Notes: generated by a model from the letters alone, not told the origin. A stretch of 64,000 nucleotides of DNA from Mesobacillus subterraneus (GCF_023715485.1 NZ_JAMBOF010000007.1:186001-250000), one strand, 5' to 3'; shown: positions 14,766-23,713, counted from the stretch's first letter. Numbers and translations: made by a program.

Positions 14766-16432
14766 ATTTTTACGAGGAAGAACCGCAGTTTCGTGCGTTA
14801 TTGATGGAATTATTGGATGAAGAATTTTTTGCGTACGCTGACAAGGAATTACTTGAGTTCGGCGAAAAAAGCGCCAATGAAATCGACCAGCGCGCCAGGT
14901 TCACCGACCGCGAAGGGCAGCCTAAGCTGATTAAATTCGATGCCTACGGCGAAGACATCTCGGAAGTATGGGTTAATGATGGCTATCGCAAAACAGTTGA
15001 AGACTCATATAACACCGGCATTGTCGGCTATGTCCATAAGGAAATCCCCGAGCTTGGGCGGCGCGGGAATTATATCTACTCTTATGCTCAGGGCTATCTG
15101 TTATCCCAGACAGAGCCAGGTTTTTACTGCCCGGTCACACTGACGATGGCAACAGCCTACCTGCTCGACCAATATGCTTCATCAGAAATCAAAGAAAAAT
15201 TCCTGCCCCACGTCTTATCCACCGGAGAAACAACCCTATACGAAGGCGCAACCTTCCTGACCGAACGCCAGGGCGGATCAGACGTCGGCGCCAACGAAAC
15301 AAAGGCAGTCCAGACGAAAGACGGCTACAAGCTCTACGGTGAAAAATACTTCGCCTCAAACGCAGGAATGTGCGGCGTCGCCATGGTTTTAGCAAGAAAG
15401 GAAGGAGCTCCTTCCGGAACAAAAGGTTTGACACTGTTTGCAGTTCCTTGGCGTAAAGAAGACGGAAAGCTTAACGGCATCAAAATCCGCCGGCTAAAGG
15501 ATAAACTAGGCGTAAGGGCGGTGCCATCCGCCGAAGTCGAATTCGAAGGAGCAGAAGCATTCGTCGTCGGCGACCCGGCAAAAGGCTTCTACTACATGAT
15601 GGAAGCCCTCAATCTCTCCCGTGTCTGCAACACCGTCGCCTCACTCGGAATCATGCGCCGAGCATACAGTGAAGCGAGACAGTACGCACTGAAGCGGGAC
15701 GCCTTCGGCAAGAAGCTAGCGGATTTTCCGATGATCAAAGACACCTTAGCTAAAATGGCCGTCAAACTTGAAGTCGAAACCCGAACAGTCTTCAAGTACC
15801 TGCCGTTGTTTGAAAAAGTCATGAGGAACGAACCAGGAGTAACAGAAAAAGAAATCGTACTAAACAGGCTTTACATCGCCCTATTGAAAAAAGAAACCGC
15901 AGAACAAGCCGTCCATTTTGCACACGAAGCGATTGAAATGCACGGAGGCAACGGATATATAGAAGACTTTGTCACTCCACGGTTATTGAGGGATGCACAA
16001 GTGCTGACCGTGTGGGAAGGGACGGCTAACATTCTTGGGCTTGAGGTATTAAGATTGATGGAGAAGTTTAATGCTGGGGAGTTGTTTTTGCAGGAAATGA
16101 GGGAGAGAATTTCTGCGATGGAGGGAGAGTTTGCTGGCAAGGTTGGTGATGGAATAGAGCAGTTGGAGAAACTGCTGATGGCTTTGCATAGTGCATCTCA
16201 CGACCATAAAACTTTTCACTCGAAACGGGTAGCGGAATTGATGGTTAAGGTTTTTGAGAGTGTGAATGCTTTGGAGTATGGTGTTGGTGGGGATGAGAGG
16301 GCACAGAAGGTGATGAAGGTTTTTGTTAAAGAGACTTGGGCCTCCAAGAATGAGTTTGCGGACCAGCTGAAATCTGTGGATTACTTTGAAGAGATTGTAT
16401 TGGAGAGAACCGAAAAAGAAGCTGTTCTTTAA
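14762..16432 (+). CDS. AidB-like acyl-CoA dehydrogenase
   Basis: A 556-residue flavoprotein of the acyl-CoA dehydrogenase superfamily, longer than the usual 380 residues. An N-terminal extension of about 120 residues, the TERQGGSDVGANET flavin motif near residue 170 and RLKDKLGVRAVPSAEVEF point to the AidB-like branch. EMHGGNGYIEDF and VWEGTANILGLEVLR complete the fold. The substrate is unknown; branched or long acyl-CoA is possible given the MerR partner. Base use shifts inside the gene: C-rich codons at about 15180-15990, G-rich after 16020. Confidence 0.85.
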   Translation: MNFYEEEPQFRALLMELLDEEFFAYADKELLEFGEKSANEIDQRARFTDREGQPKLIKFDAYGEDISEVWVNDGYRKTVEDSYNTGIVGYVHKEIPELGRRGNYIYSYAQGYLLSQTEPGFYCPVTLTMATAYLLDQYASSEIKEKFLPHVLSTGETTLYEGATFLTERQGGSDVGANETKAVQTKDGYKLYGEKYFASNAGMCGVAMVLARKEGAPSGTKGLTLFAVPWRKEDGKLNGIKIRRLKDKLGVRAVPSAEVEFEGAEAFVVGDPAKGFYYMMEALNLSRVCNTVASLGIMRRAYSEARQYALKRDAFGKKLADFPMIKDTLAKMAVKLEVETRTVFKYLPLFEKVMRNEPGVTEKEIVLNRLYIALLKKETAEQAVHFAHEAIEMHGGNGYIEDFVTPRLLRDAQVLTVWEGTANILGLEVLRLMEKFNAGELFLQEMRERISAMEGEFAGKVGDGIEQLEKLLMALHSASHDHKTFHSKRVAELMVKVFESVNALEYGVGGDERAQKVMKVFVKETWASKNEFADQLKSVDYFEEIVLERTEKEAVL

Positions 16433-16442
16433 TAGTAGAAAA

Positions 16443-16477
16443 AACAAGCCTTATTCCATTCAAGGCTTGTTTTTTTG
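16443..16477 (+). terminator. terminator of the merR-acyl-CoA dehydrogenase operon
   Basis: Perfect 10-bp stem AACAAGCCTT (16443-16452) with AAGGCTTGTT (16462-16471) and a T7 tail. Confidence 0.9.
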
Positions 16478-16537
16478 TCGAGATTTAGGGGTTTTTGCCA
16501 TTTAAAATTTTTAGAAAAATAAATTCTTCTGATGTTA

Positions 16538-16566
16538 TTGACACTGTTTATTAGAGATGGTATTTT
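16538..16566 (+). promoter_or_regulatory. promoter of the lasso peptide operon
   Basis: Consensus-like sigma-A promoter: TTGACA (16538-16543), 17-bp spacer, TATTTT (16561-16566). The inverted repeat at 16575 begins where transcription should start, so a bound repressor would block initiation or early elongation. Confidence 0.7.
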
Positions 16567-16574
16567 AATCATAT

Positions 16575-16590
16575 GTTCTATATAAAGAAC
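16575..16590. promoter_or_regulatory. SinR-like operator of the lasso peptide operon
   Basis: GTTCT-ATATAA-AGAAC. The known SinR recognition heptamer is GTTCTYT, and SinR binds pairs as an inverted repeat with 6-bp spacing; the right arm read on the minus strand is GTTCTTT. The same layout appears at 23597, 23667 and 50587. Confidence 0.6.
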
Positions 16591-16651
16591 AATAAAATTC
16601 TTTATTAAGATATTTTGATGCATGAGCCTAATAGCACGGCAGGAGGAAAAA

Positions 16652-18592
16652 ATGAGCGCAATTGCAGGAATCATTCATTTAACAAAAGAGCCGGTTCCAT
16701 TTGAGCATGGAAGGAACATTATGAAAGGTCTTGAAAAGTTTCCTGCAGACGATATACAAGTCTGGCATAAACACAACGCCTTCATTGGAAACCATGCACA
16801 ATGGATCACACCAGAATCAGTCGGTGAACAACAGCCGTTCTATGATTCCGAGAGACAATGCGTCATTACCGCAGATGCCATAATTGATAATAGAGAAGAA
16901 CTGTTCGAGAAGCTGCAAGTCGAGCGTTCAAAGCAAAAAATAATGCCAGACAGCCAGCTCATTTTGCTAGCTTACTATAAATGGGGAGAAGAATCACCTA
17001 AGCATCTAGTCGGCGATTTCGCCTATATGATTTGGGACGAACGGCATCAGAAGCTTTTTGGTGCGAGGGATTTCTCTGGTTCCCGAACCTTGTATTATTA
17101 CAAGGATCATGAAAGGTTTGCGTTTTGTACGACAATCATGCCTTTGTTTACATTGCCAGGGGTTAAGAAGGAATTGAATGAGCAGTGGATGGCGGAGTTT
17201 TTGGCGATACCTGTAAACTTCGAATCTGTTGATCCTTCCTCAACTACATATAAACACATAGAACAATTAGCTCCTTCTCATTCTATAACAATTCGTGAAG
17301 GTAGAGTTAGGTTATCAAGATATTGTTACTTAATGGAAGAGAATAAGAAATTAAAGCTTAAATCAGACGGAGAATACGAAGAAGCTTTTCGCTATGTTTT
17401 CCAAAAGGCTGTCAAAGCAAGAATTAGAACACATCATAATGTAGGTGCACACTTAAGTGGAGGATTGGATTCTGGTTCAGTTGTAAGCTTTGCATCAAAA
17501 GCATTGAAACAAGAAAATAAAATGCTAAATACTTTTAGTTACGTTCCTGTTGATGGATTTGAAGATTGGACTAATAAAAGCAGAATAGCCGATGAAAGCC
17601 CGTATATTAAAGCTACAGTAAATCATATTGGTAATATTAATGATCAATATTTAAGCTTTGCAGATAGAAGTCCATATACTGAGATTGACGATTGGCTGGA
17701 AACGATGGAAATGCCATATAAGTTCTTTGAGAATACTTTCTGGTTAAGGGGGATGTATGAACAAGCTCAACAGAAAAATATTGGCGTGCTGTTAAATGGT
17801 CAGAGAGGTAATTGGACTATATCATGGGGGCCAGTTTTAGATTATTACGCTAACCTCATAAAGAAAATAAAATGGATTAAACTTTATCAAGAATTAAATC
17901 AGTACAGCAATAACATTGGGGTTCATAAATCAAAGATAATGGCTGCTGCTCGAAAAAAAGCATTTCCTTATATATATGATTTGTTAAATCCTGAAGAGCC
18001 CTTTCATTTCCCAATAATTATCAATCGTGAATTTGCAAAACAAACAGACGTTTTCAATAAACTTCATAATCAGGGTGTCGATGTTTCACTTTCTAAACTT
18101 CCCACTGCCTATGAAGTAAGGGATAGACAGTTTAGGCAACTATATTATTGGAGTATAACAGGGACTTACGGGGCTAAATTTTCTTTGCGGTATTCAGTAT
18201 GGGACAGAGATCCAACTAATGATTTGCGGTTAATTAAATTTTGTTTATCAGTACCAGAGGATCAATTTGTACGGCAGGGTTTAGATCGTTCGCTTGTAAG
18301 AAGGGCAACAAACTCATATTTGCCAGACAAAGTTAGACTGAACATGCGCTCAAGAGGTGTACAAGGAGCAGATGGAGTTCATCGAATGTCTAGTTATTGG
18401 AACACATTTATTGGTGAACTTGAACAAATGAGTAATGATGCTACTATTGGCAATTACCTGAATCCCGAAGTAATTAAAGCAGCGATTATAAAAATTAAAG
18501 ATAGTACTAATCCCGAATATGCCTTTGACTTTGACTTTAGGATATTAATGCGCAGTTTAATATTCTATCGCTTTTTAAATAATTTTTCTTGA
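16652..18592 (+). CDS. lasso peptide isopeptide-forming cyclase (asparagine synthetase-like, C protein)
   Basis: A 646-residue ATP-dependent cyclase that adenylates the Asp side chain of the core and joins it to the core N-terminus. It has an N-terminal glutamine-amidotransferase-like domain (MSAIAGII, without the catalytic Cys2 of true asparagine synthetases) and a C-terminal synthetase domain with the PP-loop SGGLDSGS near residue 268. The ATG at 16652 follows GGAGG. It heads the operon; the precursor follows 14 nt downstream. Base composition changes from mixed to AT-rich near 17200, inside the gene. Confidence 0.93.
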   Translation: MSAIAGIIHLTKEPVPFEHGRNIMKGLEKFPADDIQVWHKHNAFIGNHAQWITPESVGEQQPFYDSERQCVITADAIIDNREELFEKLQVERSKQKIMPDSQLILLAYYKWGEESPKHLVGDFAYMIWDERHQKLFGARDFSGSRTLYYYKDHERFAFCTTIMPLFTLPGVKKELNEQWMAEFLAIPVNFESVDPSSTTYKHIEQLAPSHSITIREGRVRLSRYCYLMEENKKLKLKSDGEYEEAFRYVFQKAVKARIRTHHNVGAHLSGGLDSGSVVSFASKALKQENKMLNTFSYVPVDGFEDWTNKSRIADESPYIKATVNHIGNINDQYLSFADRSPYTEIDDWLETMEMPYKFFENTFWLRGMYEQAQQKNIGVLLNGQRGNWTISWGPVLDYYANLIKKIKWIKLYQELNQYSNNIGVHKSKIMAAARKKAFPYIYDLLNPEEPFHFPIIINREFAKQTDVFNKLHNQGVDVSLSKLPTAYEVRDRQFRQLYYWSITGTYGAKFSLRYSVWDRDPTNDLRLIKFCLSVPEDQFVRQGLDRSLVRRATNSYLPDKVRLNMRSRGVQGADGVHRMSSYWNTFIGELEQMSNDATIGNYLNPEVIKAAIIKIKDSTNPEYAFDFDFRILMRSLIFYRFLNNFS

Positions 18593-18606
18593 AAGGAGGT
18601 GAAAGA

Positions 18607-18732
18607 ATGAAAAAACAATGGCAAAAACCAGAACTAGAAGTACTTAAAATTAGTATGACAATGGCTGGACCTGGGTTTAAAACCCCCGACGGTGTTCAAC
18701 CTGATCCTGATGAATCGATTCACTATAGCTAA
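18607..18732 (+). CDS. paeninodin-like lasso peptide precursor
   Basis: A 41-residue precursor with AAAGGAGGTG 4-5 nt upstream. The leader (residues 1-19) contains the RRE-recognition pattern WQKPELEVL and ends SMTM, with the usual Thr at position -2. The core (residues 20-41) starts AGPGFKTPDG and continues QPDPDE to a C-terminal HYS. It parallels the paeninodin core, which starts AGPGTSTPDA. Ala1 to Asp9 would close a nine-residue ring, and the terminal Ser is the residue phosphorylated in paeninodin. The gene lies between cyclase and kinase genes and is followed by its own terminator. Confidence 0.95.
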   Translation: MKKQWQKPELEVLKISMTMAGPGFKTPDGVQPDPDESIHYS

Positions 18733-18767
18733 TCCAAAACCTTATTTATGGATTCTTATCGCAAATC

Positions 18768-18803
18768 GCCCTTATACATTTAGTTCAGTATGAGGGCTTT
18801 TTA
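18768..18803 (+). terminator. terminator behind the lasso precursor gene
   Basis: GCCCTTATAC (18768-18777) pairs with GTATGAGGGC (18788-18797), one G-U, then TTTTT. Partial readthrough would give more precursor mRNA than tailoring-enzyme mRNA. Confidence 0.8.
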
Positions 18804-18817
18804 AAATACCCATTAAC

Positions 18818-18852
18818 GGATTAATGGATTAATGGATTAAAGGATTAATGGA
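18818..18852 (+). repeat. tandem 8-bp repeat GGATTAAT
   Basis: Four head-to-tail units (18818, 18826, 18834, 18842; the third ends in A) plus a partial GGA, directly before the kinase start. The last GGAG doubles as its ribosome binding site, so each unit carries a weak Shine-Dalgarno-like GGA. Copy number could vary by slippage. Confidence 0.8.
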
Positions 18853-18861
18853 GTGAGTCAA

Positions 18862-19788
18862 ATGATTGTAGCAAAAGAAAACATGATTTACCATGCCTTT
18901 GGGCTCAAAATCAAAAGCACTATTCCGTTGCCAGAATTAGTTGCTTCAAATGAATCATTAGATATGGCAGAAGTGGAGATTGAAATTGATGAATTAAATG
19001 AATTGTGGCTGAAAAAAGGTGAACAAGGGAAATTCATTGTTGATCATCAGATGGTAATGTTTCAAATCCCTGAAACAGCCACATTTTTAATAAAAGATGG
19101 TAAAAAAATAATTGTATCCCCTATAAAGGATTCTGATGATAATAAGATTCGCCTTTTTATTCTTGGAACATGTATGGGTGCCTTACTAATGCAAAGGAAA
19201 GTCCTAGCACTGCATGGAAGTGCTATTGCAATTGATGGAAAGGCATATGCATTTATTGGACATTCTGGAGCAGGTAAGTCTACCCTGGCTTCTACATTTA
19301 TTAATCAAGGTTATCAACTGTTAAGTGATGATATTATTCCTGTAATAATAGATAAAGAAGGGTGTCCTAACGTAATCCCTACCTACCCTCAGCAAAAATT
19401 ATGGCAGGAAAGCCTTCAGAAATTTGGATTTAATTCCTCCGCTTTTAGTCCGTTATTCGAAAGAGAAACAAAGTTCGCTATTCCAGTCCACTCCAGTTAC
19501 TGTAATGATCCATTACCACTTGGGGGAGTATTTGAGATTACAAAAACAGAGGAAAATCATGCGAAAATAAAATCAATTCAAAATTTGGAAAGGTTTCACA
19601 CACTATATAACCATACTTTTAGGCAATCTTTAATCCCGCGTCTAGGGTTAATGGAGTGGCATTTTACCGAATCGGCAGGGATTATAAATAAAATAAAGAT
19701 GTATCAAGTACATCGCCCATCAAATGTTTTTACAGCACCTGAACTATTAGAGAAAATATTAAAAATGATAAATGAGGAGATGAACTAA
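18862..19788 (+). CDS. HPr-kinase-like lasso peptide kinase
   Basis: A 308-residue protein of the HPr kinase/phosphorylase-like family found in paeninodin-type clusters, where it phosphorylates the C-terminal Ser of the precursor. The P-loop GHSGAGKST lies near residue 133, preceded by the LHGSAIAIDGKAYAF strand and followed by LLSDDIIPV. The N-terminal 100 residues are specific to this subfamily. The ATG at 18862 is preferred over GTG 18853, since GGAG lies 8 nt upstream. Presence of a C-terminal Ser on the adjacent core supports the assignment. Confidence 0.85.
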   Translation: MIVAKENMIYHAFGLKIKSTIPLPELVASNESLDMAEVEIEIDELNELWLKKGEQGKFIVDHQMVMFQIPETATFLIKDGKKIIVSPIKDSDDNKIRLFILGTCMGALLMQRKVLALHGSAIAIDGKAYAFIGHSGAGKSTLASTFINQGYQLLSDDIIPVIIDKEGCPNVIPTYPQQKLWQESLQKFGFNSSAFSPLFERETKFAIPVHSSYCNDPLPLGGVFEITKTEENHAKIKSIQNLERFHTLYNHTFRQSLIPRLGLMEWHFTESAGIINKIKMYQVHRPSNVFTAPELLEKILKMINEEMN

Positions 19789-20085
19789 ATGCTGATAAAG
19801 GAAAAATTAATATTGGAAAGTAAAATCGTACAGAAGCCAGGATGTATCGTTAGTGACATGGATGGAGAGAAAGTAATGCTTAATATTGATAATGGAAATT
19901 ACTATAACCTTGGTAAAATGGGCGGGGTTATTTGGGAGATGATAAAAGAACCTATTTCTGTTGATGAGTTAATTAATTACCTTCTTCTAGAATATGATGT
20001 TGATAAAATGGATTGTGAGAATCAAGTAATTTTATTTATAAACAAGTTAAATTCCGAAGATTTAATTTCCGTTGTAAACAGGTGA
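19789..20085 (+). CDS. PqqD-like RRE protein (lasso B1)
   Basis: A 98-residue PqqD-fold RiPP recognition element. GEKVMLNIDNGNYYNLGKMG and VIWEMIKEPISVDELI are the usual three-strand, three-helix layout. It binds the leader of the precursor and presents it to the B2 peptidase and cyclase. Its start abuts the kinase stop and the B2 gene follows 6 nt later, the common split B1-B2 arrangement of Firmicutes lasso clusters. Confidence 0.93.
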   Translation: MLIKEKLILESKIVQKPGCIVSDMDGEKVMLNIDNGNYYNLGKMGGVIWEMIKEPISVDELINYLLLEYDVDKMDCENQVILFINKLNSEDLISVVNR

Positions 20086-20091
20086 GGTAAA

Positions 20092-20550
20092 ATGTTATAT
20101 CCTCAGAAACTGGTAACGCTATTTAATCTGAGTAGGATGGAAAAATTTCTTTTTTTAGAGGCCATACTATTCTTGGCATTGGCGCGTTTCCATAAAGTAA
20201 TGCCTTTTAAAAGGTTGACACGTACCTTAGGTAAGCATATGTGTGAATCCTCTTTTCAAGAAAATCCTTCTGCATACGGCACTATCAAATCAATCTCTAG
20301 TGCAATTCATATCATGAGCAGATATACATTCTGGGAAAGTGAATGTTTAGTTAAAGCAATCGCAGGTATGAAAATGCTTCAAAGGCGAGGTATTGAAAGT
20401 ACACTGTATCTAGGAACTGCAAAAGATGAAAATGGGAAGATGATTGCCCATGCATGGCTGCGAAGTGGATCATATTTCGTTAGCGGAGCTGAAGAAATGA
20501 AACGTTTTACCGTAGTAAGCAAGTTTGCAAATAAAAAAGTTATAGAATAA
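20092..20550 (+). CDS. lasso peptide B2 leader peptidase (transglutaminase-like)
   Basis: A 152-residue cysteine protease that removes the leader peptide. The catalytic Cys (about residue 85, in WESECLVKAIAG) and His (about 120, in IAHAWLRSG) are present in their usual contexts, and the N-terminal helical region is that of the B2 family. It acts with the B1 RRE encoded just upstream. Its expected cut is after the SMTM end of the leader. Confidence 0.92.
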   Translation: MLYPQKLVTLFNLSRMEKFLFLEAILFLALARFHKVMPFKRLTRTLGKHMCESSFQENPSAYGTIKSISSAIHIMSRYTFWESECLVKAIAGMKMLQRRGIESTLYLGTAKDENGKMIAHAWLRSGSYFVSGAEEMKRFTVVSKFANKKVIE

Positions 20551-20562
20551 GAGGAAATTACC

Positions 20563-21759
20563 ATGGAAATTATGGTTGAAAAAAAGCACTTTTCAAAAGA
20601 ATTACAGCTCCTGCTTTTTTTCTTGGATTCTAAATTTGAAGATAAGAATCTCTCAAAAGAGAAAGAGAGATTTAAAGATATTGATTGGAATCATTTTTTA
20701 CAGCTAACACTACATCACCGTGTTTATCCTATTCTTTATATAAGGATCAAGGAATTAAATGGTGATCTTATCCCAGCAAAGGTAATAGGAAAGCTGCAGC
20801 AATATTATCAAACAAACATTTTTCAAATGCTGAAGCTAACAGGAGAATCTGAAAGCATATCCAGAATTTTTATTGACCAAAAAATTCGAACATTATTTTT
20901 AAAAGGTTCTATTCTTGGCGCGCATTTGTATGGGGATCTTTCTTTAAGAACATCTTCGGATATTGATGTACTAATACCAATTGAAGATTTAGAGCGAGCT
21001 GAATCGACGCTCTTAAACCTTGGTTATATAAAAGATGATTATATACTGACTGTCTTGAATGATTGGAAATGGAGACATCACCATATCACTTTTATGCACC
21101 CGCAAAAGAAAATAAAGTTGGAAATACATTGGAGATTAAACCCAGGTCCATCATGGAATCAGTCATTTGAGGACTTATGGGAAAGAAAGAAGGAAAGTTC
21201 CATCACCGATTTTCCTTTGTATATGTTAGGTGAGGAAGATTTATTTTTATTTTTGGTGTCACATGGAGCACGTCATGGTTGGTCTCGTCTTCGCTGGTTG
21301 GTAGATATCGACAGGTTGGTAAGTCGGGATTTGAACTGGAACTGTATAAAAAGGCTTCTGAAAAAATATCAACTTACTCAAGTAGGAGGGCAAGCTCTTT
21401 TCCTTTCTTCAGAATTGTTGAGTTCTTATAGTCCACACGAACTAAAGGAAATATCTAATTCGAAAAAATCAAAAAGACTGGCTAAAGGAGCCTTATTTTA
21501 CATTAAGCAATTGGTTAACCTCCATATCGAACCTTTGCCAGAAGAAATCGCAAACTACCATAAGAGTCATTTATTTTCATTAATGTCGTTTAAGCAAAAA
21601 GTATTATTTATTCTTAGTTTCTTATTTCCATATCCTGAAGATGCTCTAGCTTTCCCATTGCCAAGGGTGCTTCATTTTTTATATTTTCCTTTGAGGCCGA
21701 TTCTTTGGGCGATAAGAAGAAAAAGGAAGCAGGCAATGTTGCAGGAGGATGTCACATGA
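20563..21759 (+). CDS. nucleotidyltransferase of the lasso cluster
   Basis: A 398-residue protein of the NTP_transf_5-type nucleotidyltransferase family (PF14907). The active-site signature is visible as KGSILGAHLYG followed by SSDIDVLIP near residue 130, with the two catalytic Asp. These genes often accompany HPr-kinase-like genes in lasso clusters, but the reaction is not certain; transfer of a nucleotide to the peptide or to its phosphate is possible. Its stop overlaps the exporter start by 4 nt. Confidence 0.85.
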   Translation: MEIMVEKKHFSKELQLLLFFLDSKFEDKNLSKEKERFKDIDWNHFLQLTLHHRVYPILYIRIKELNGDLIPAKVIGKLQQYYQTNIFQMLKLTGESESISRIFIDQKIRTLFLKGSILGAHLYGDLSLRTSSDIDVLIPIEDLERAESTLLNLGYIKDDYILTVLNDWKWRHHHITFMHPQKKIKLEIHWRLNPGPSWNQSFEDLWERKKESSITDFPLYMLGEEDLFLFLVSHGARHGWSRLRWLVDIDRLVSRDLNWNCIKRLLKKYQLTQVGGQALFLSSELLSSYSPHELKEISNSKKSKRLAKGALFYIKQLVNLHIEPLPEEIANYHKSHLFSLMSFKQKVLFILSFLFPYPEDALAFPLPRVLHFLYFPLRPILWAIRRKRKQAMLQEDVT

Positions 21760-23552
21760 AACCCTTTTTGTATTATATAAAACGATTATTTAATTACTCA
21801 GGTAACATTCTCTATTGGAATATCGTTGGAATGGCTTTGATCAGTTTTATAGAAGGTCTTAGTATACTGTTACTAGTCCCCTTACTTAGCTTAAGCGGGA
21901 TAATGAATTTGGATTCCAGAGGCGATACACTAGCGAATTATCTCGGATTATGGAATTTGATGCCTGAAGCATTAAGGTTCCCCTTCATCCTTCTTGCCTT
22001 CGTATTATTAATCATTGGACAAAACTTTGTTGATAGAAACTTAAATATAAGAAATGTCAAAATTGCGCATGGGTTTATAGGGAAATTAAGAATAGACACA
22101 TATGAGGTATTATTAGGTGCTAATTGGGGTTTTTATACAAAGAAAAGAAAGTCCGATCTGATCAATATTATGACTATTGAATTGGCAAGAGTTTCAGGAG
22201 GAATTTACCAATTTATTCAACTATTAACCTCCATTATATTTAGTATAATCCAAATTGGCTTTGCCCTTTGGCTTTCCGCAAAAATGACATTATTCGTTCT
22301 ATTCAGTGGTCTTATATTATCATTATTCTCTCGAAAATTTATTAAACAAGCGAAAAAGCTAGGTGAAAAAACTTCATTACTATCCCAGGAATACCTAGCA
22401 GGGATAACAGATCAATTAAATGGTATTAAGGATATTAAAAGCAATACGTTAGAAGAGACACAGATGAGCTGGCTACAATCAGTCGTTCAAGGAATGTATA
22501 CAGAGCAAGTTGAGTATATAAGAAATAAAATTTCATCTCAGCTATTTTATAAAATCTCCTCAGCTATTCTTATAGCAACTTTTATTTTTTTCTCAGTAAA
22601 AATGTTCAATTCACAGCCATCACAGTTCTTATTAATTATTGTGATATTTTCTCGTTTGTGGCCAAGGGTTATAGGGATTCAATCTAATTTAGAGCAATTA
22701 GCATCGACAATCCCAGCCTTTAGGTCATTAAATGCCCTTGAGGCAGAATGTAATGCGGCAAGAGAAGTGTTATCTGATTTGAAAAACGAGAAAGTACTGC
22801 CAATCGTATTGAATAATGAGATCCAATGCAAGGGTGTCTATTTTAGATACGATCATTCCATATCAACCTATGCTTTGCAAAATATTAATATAAGAATACC
22901 GGCAAACCAAATGACTGCGATTGTGGGTCGGTCAGGTGCTGGGAAAAGCACATTGGTTGATATATTAATGGGCCTTCATATGCCTGAACAGGGGAAAGTA
23001 ATAATTGATAATAAGACTCTTACAGATGAATCGTTAATTTCATTAAGAAAAGCAATTAGTTATGTTCCACAGGAGCCCTTTTTGTTTAATACTAGTATAA
23101 AAGAGAACTTTAAAATGATTAGCCCAGACGTAACACCCCAACAGATATGGGAGTCATTAGAATTCTCAGCGGCAGCTGATTTTGTTAGAAAGTTGCCTAA
23201 TGGACTTGATACAGAAATTGGGGATAGAGGTATTAAGCTTTCTGGTGGAGAACGCCAACGACTTGTTCTTGCTCGTGCAATTTTAAAAAATCCATCGATT
23301 CTAATACTTGATGAAGCAACTAGTGCTCTTGATAGTGAAAACGAATCTAAGATTCAGTGTGCTCTGGAGAAACTTAAAGGAAAAATGACGATCATTGTTA
23401 TAGCTCATCGATTATCTACAATAAAAAATGCTGATCAAGTGATTGTTTTAGATAAAGGAGAAATCATTCAACAGGGTGGATTTAAGGAATTAGCATCTGA
23501 GCAACAGAGTATCTTTAATAATCTCCTAAAAAAACAAATGGAAGCAGTCTAA
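21756..23552 (+). CDS. lasso peptide ABC exporter (fused permease-ATPase)
   Basis: A 598-residue half-transporter: six membrane helices in the first 310 residues, then an ATPase domain with Walker A VGRSGAGKST (about residue 391), signature LSGGERQ (about 492) and Walker B ILILDEATSAL. It is expected to work as a homodimer, exporting the mature lasso peptide and giving self-immunity. There is no N-terminal peptidase domain, consistent with leader removal by B2. ATG 21756, behind GCAGGAGG, overlaps the previous stop. No terminator follows before the eps promoter. Confidence 0.93.
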   Translation: MKPFLYYIKRLFNYSGNILYWNIVGMALISFIEGLSILLLVPLLSLSGIMNLDSRGDTLANYLGLWNLMPEALRFPFILLAFVLLIIGQNFVDRNLNIRNVKIAHGFIGKLRIDTYEVLLGANWGFYTKKRKSDLINIMTIELARVSGGIYQFIQLLTSIIFSIIQIGFALWLSAKMTLFVLFSGLILSLFSRKFIKQAKKLGEKTSLLSQEYLAGITDQLNGIKDIKSNTLEETQMSWLQSVVQGMYTEQVEYIRNKISSQLFYKISSAILIATFIFFSVKMFNSQPSQFLLIIVIFSRLWPRVIGIQSNLEQLASTIPAFRSLNALEAECNAAREVLSDLKNEKVLPIVLNNEIQCKGVYFRYDHSISTYALQNINIRIPANQMTAIVGRSGAGKSTLVDILMGLHMPEQGKVIIDNKTLTDESLISLRKAISYVPQEPFLFNTSIKENFKMISPDVTPQQIWESLEFSAAADFVRKLPNGLDTEIGDRGIKLSGGERQRLVLARAILKNPSILILDEATSALDSENESKIQCALEKLKGKMTIIVIAHRLSTIKNADQVIVLDKGEIIQQGGFKELASEQQSIFNNLLKKQMEAV

Positions 23553-23589
23553 CATTCTTCGTGAGTTGTCAGAAAATAATAAAATGCTC

Positions 23590-23618
23590 TTGACTTGTTC
23601 TTTATACAGAACTAAAAT
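23590..23618 (+). promoter_or_regulatory. eps operon promoter with operator filling the spacer
   Basis: TTGACT (23590-23595), exactly 17 bp, TAAAAT (23613-23618). The inverted repeat at 23597-23612 occupies the whole spacer, so repressor and polymerase exclude each other. Confidence 0.75.
23597..23612. promoter_or_regulatory. SinR-like operator 1 of the eps operon
   Basis: GTTCT-TTATAC-AGAAC. The left arm reads GTTCTTT, an exact SinR heptamer. It lies between the -35 and -10 boxes. SinR repression of eps is established in B. subtilis; its application here is by homology. Confidence 0.7.
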
Positions 23619-23666
23619 AGGTATATATCATTAGTAATTGAGAACGTATATTTTTTTACACCAAAC

Positions 23667-23682
23667 GTTCTTTATCTAGAAC
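23667..23682. promoter_or_regulatory. SinR-like operator 2 of the eps operon
   Basis: GTTCT-TTATCT-AGAAC, 70 bp after the first operator and downstream of the expected transcription start. A single AGAAC half-site is also seen at 23642-23646. Confidence 0.7.
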
Positions 23683-23713
23683 GCATTAAGTTATAAGGTG
23701 GGTTAAATGAGCA

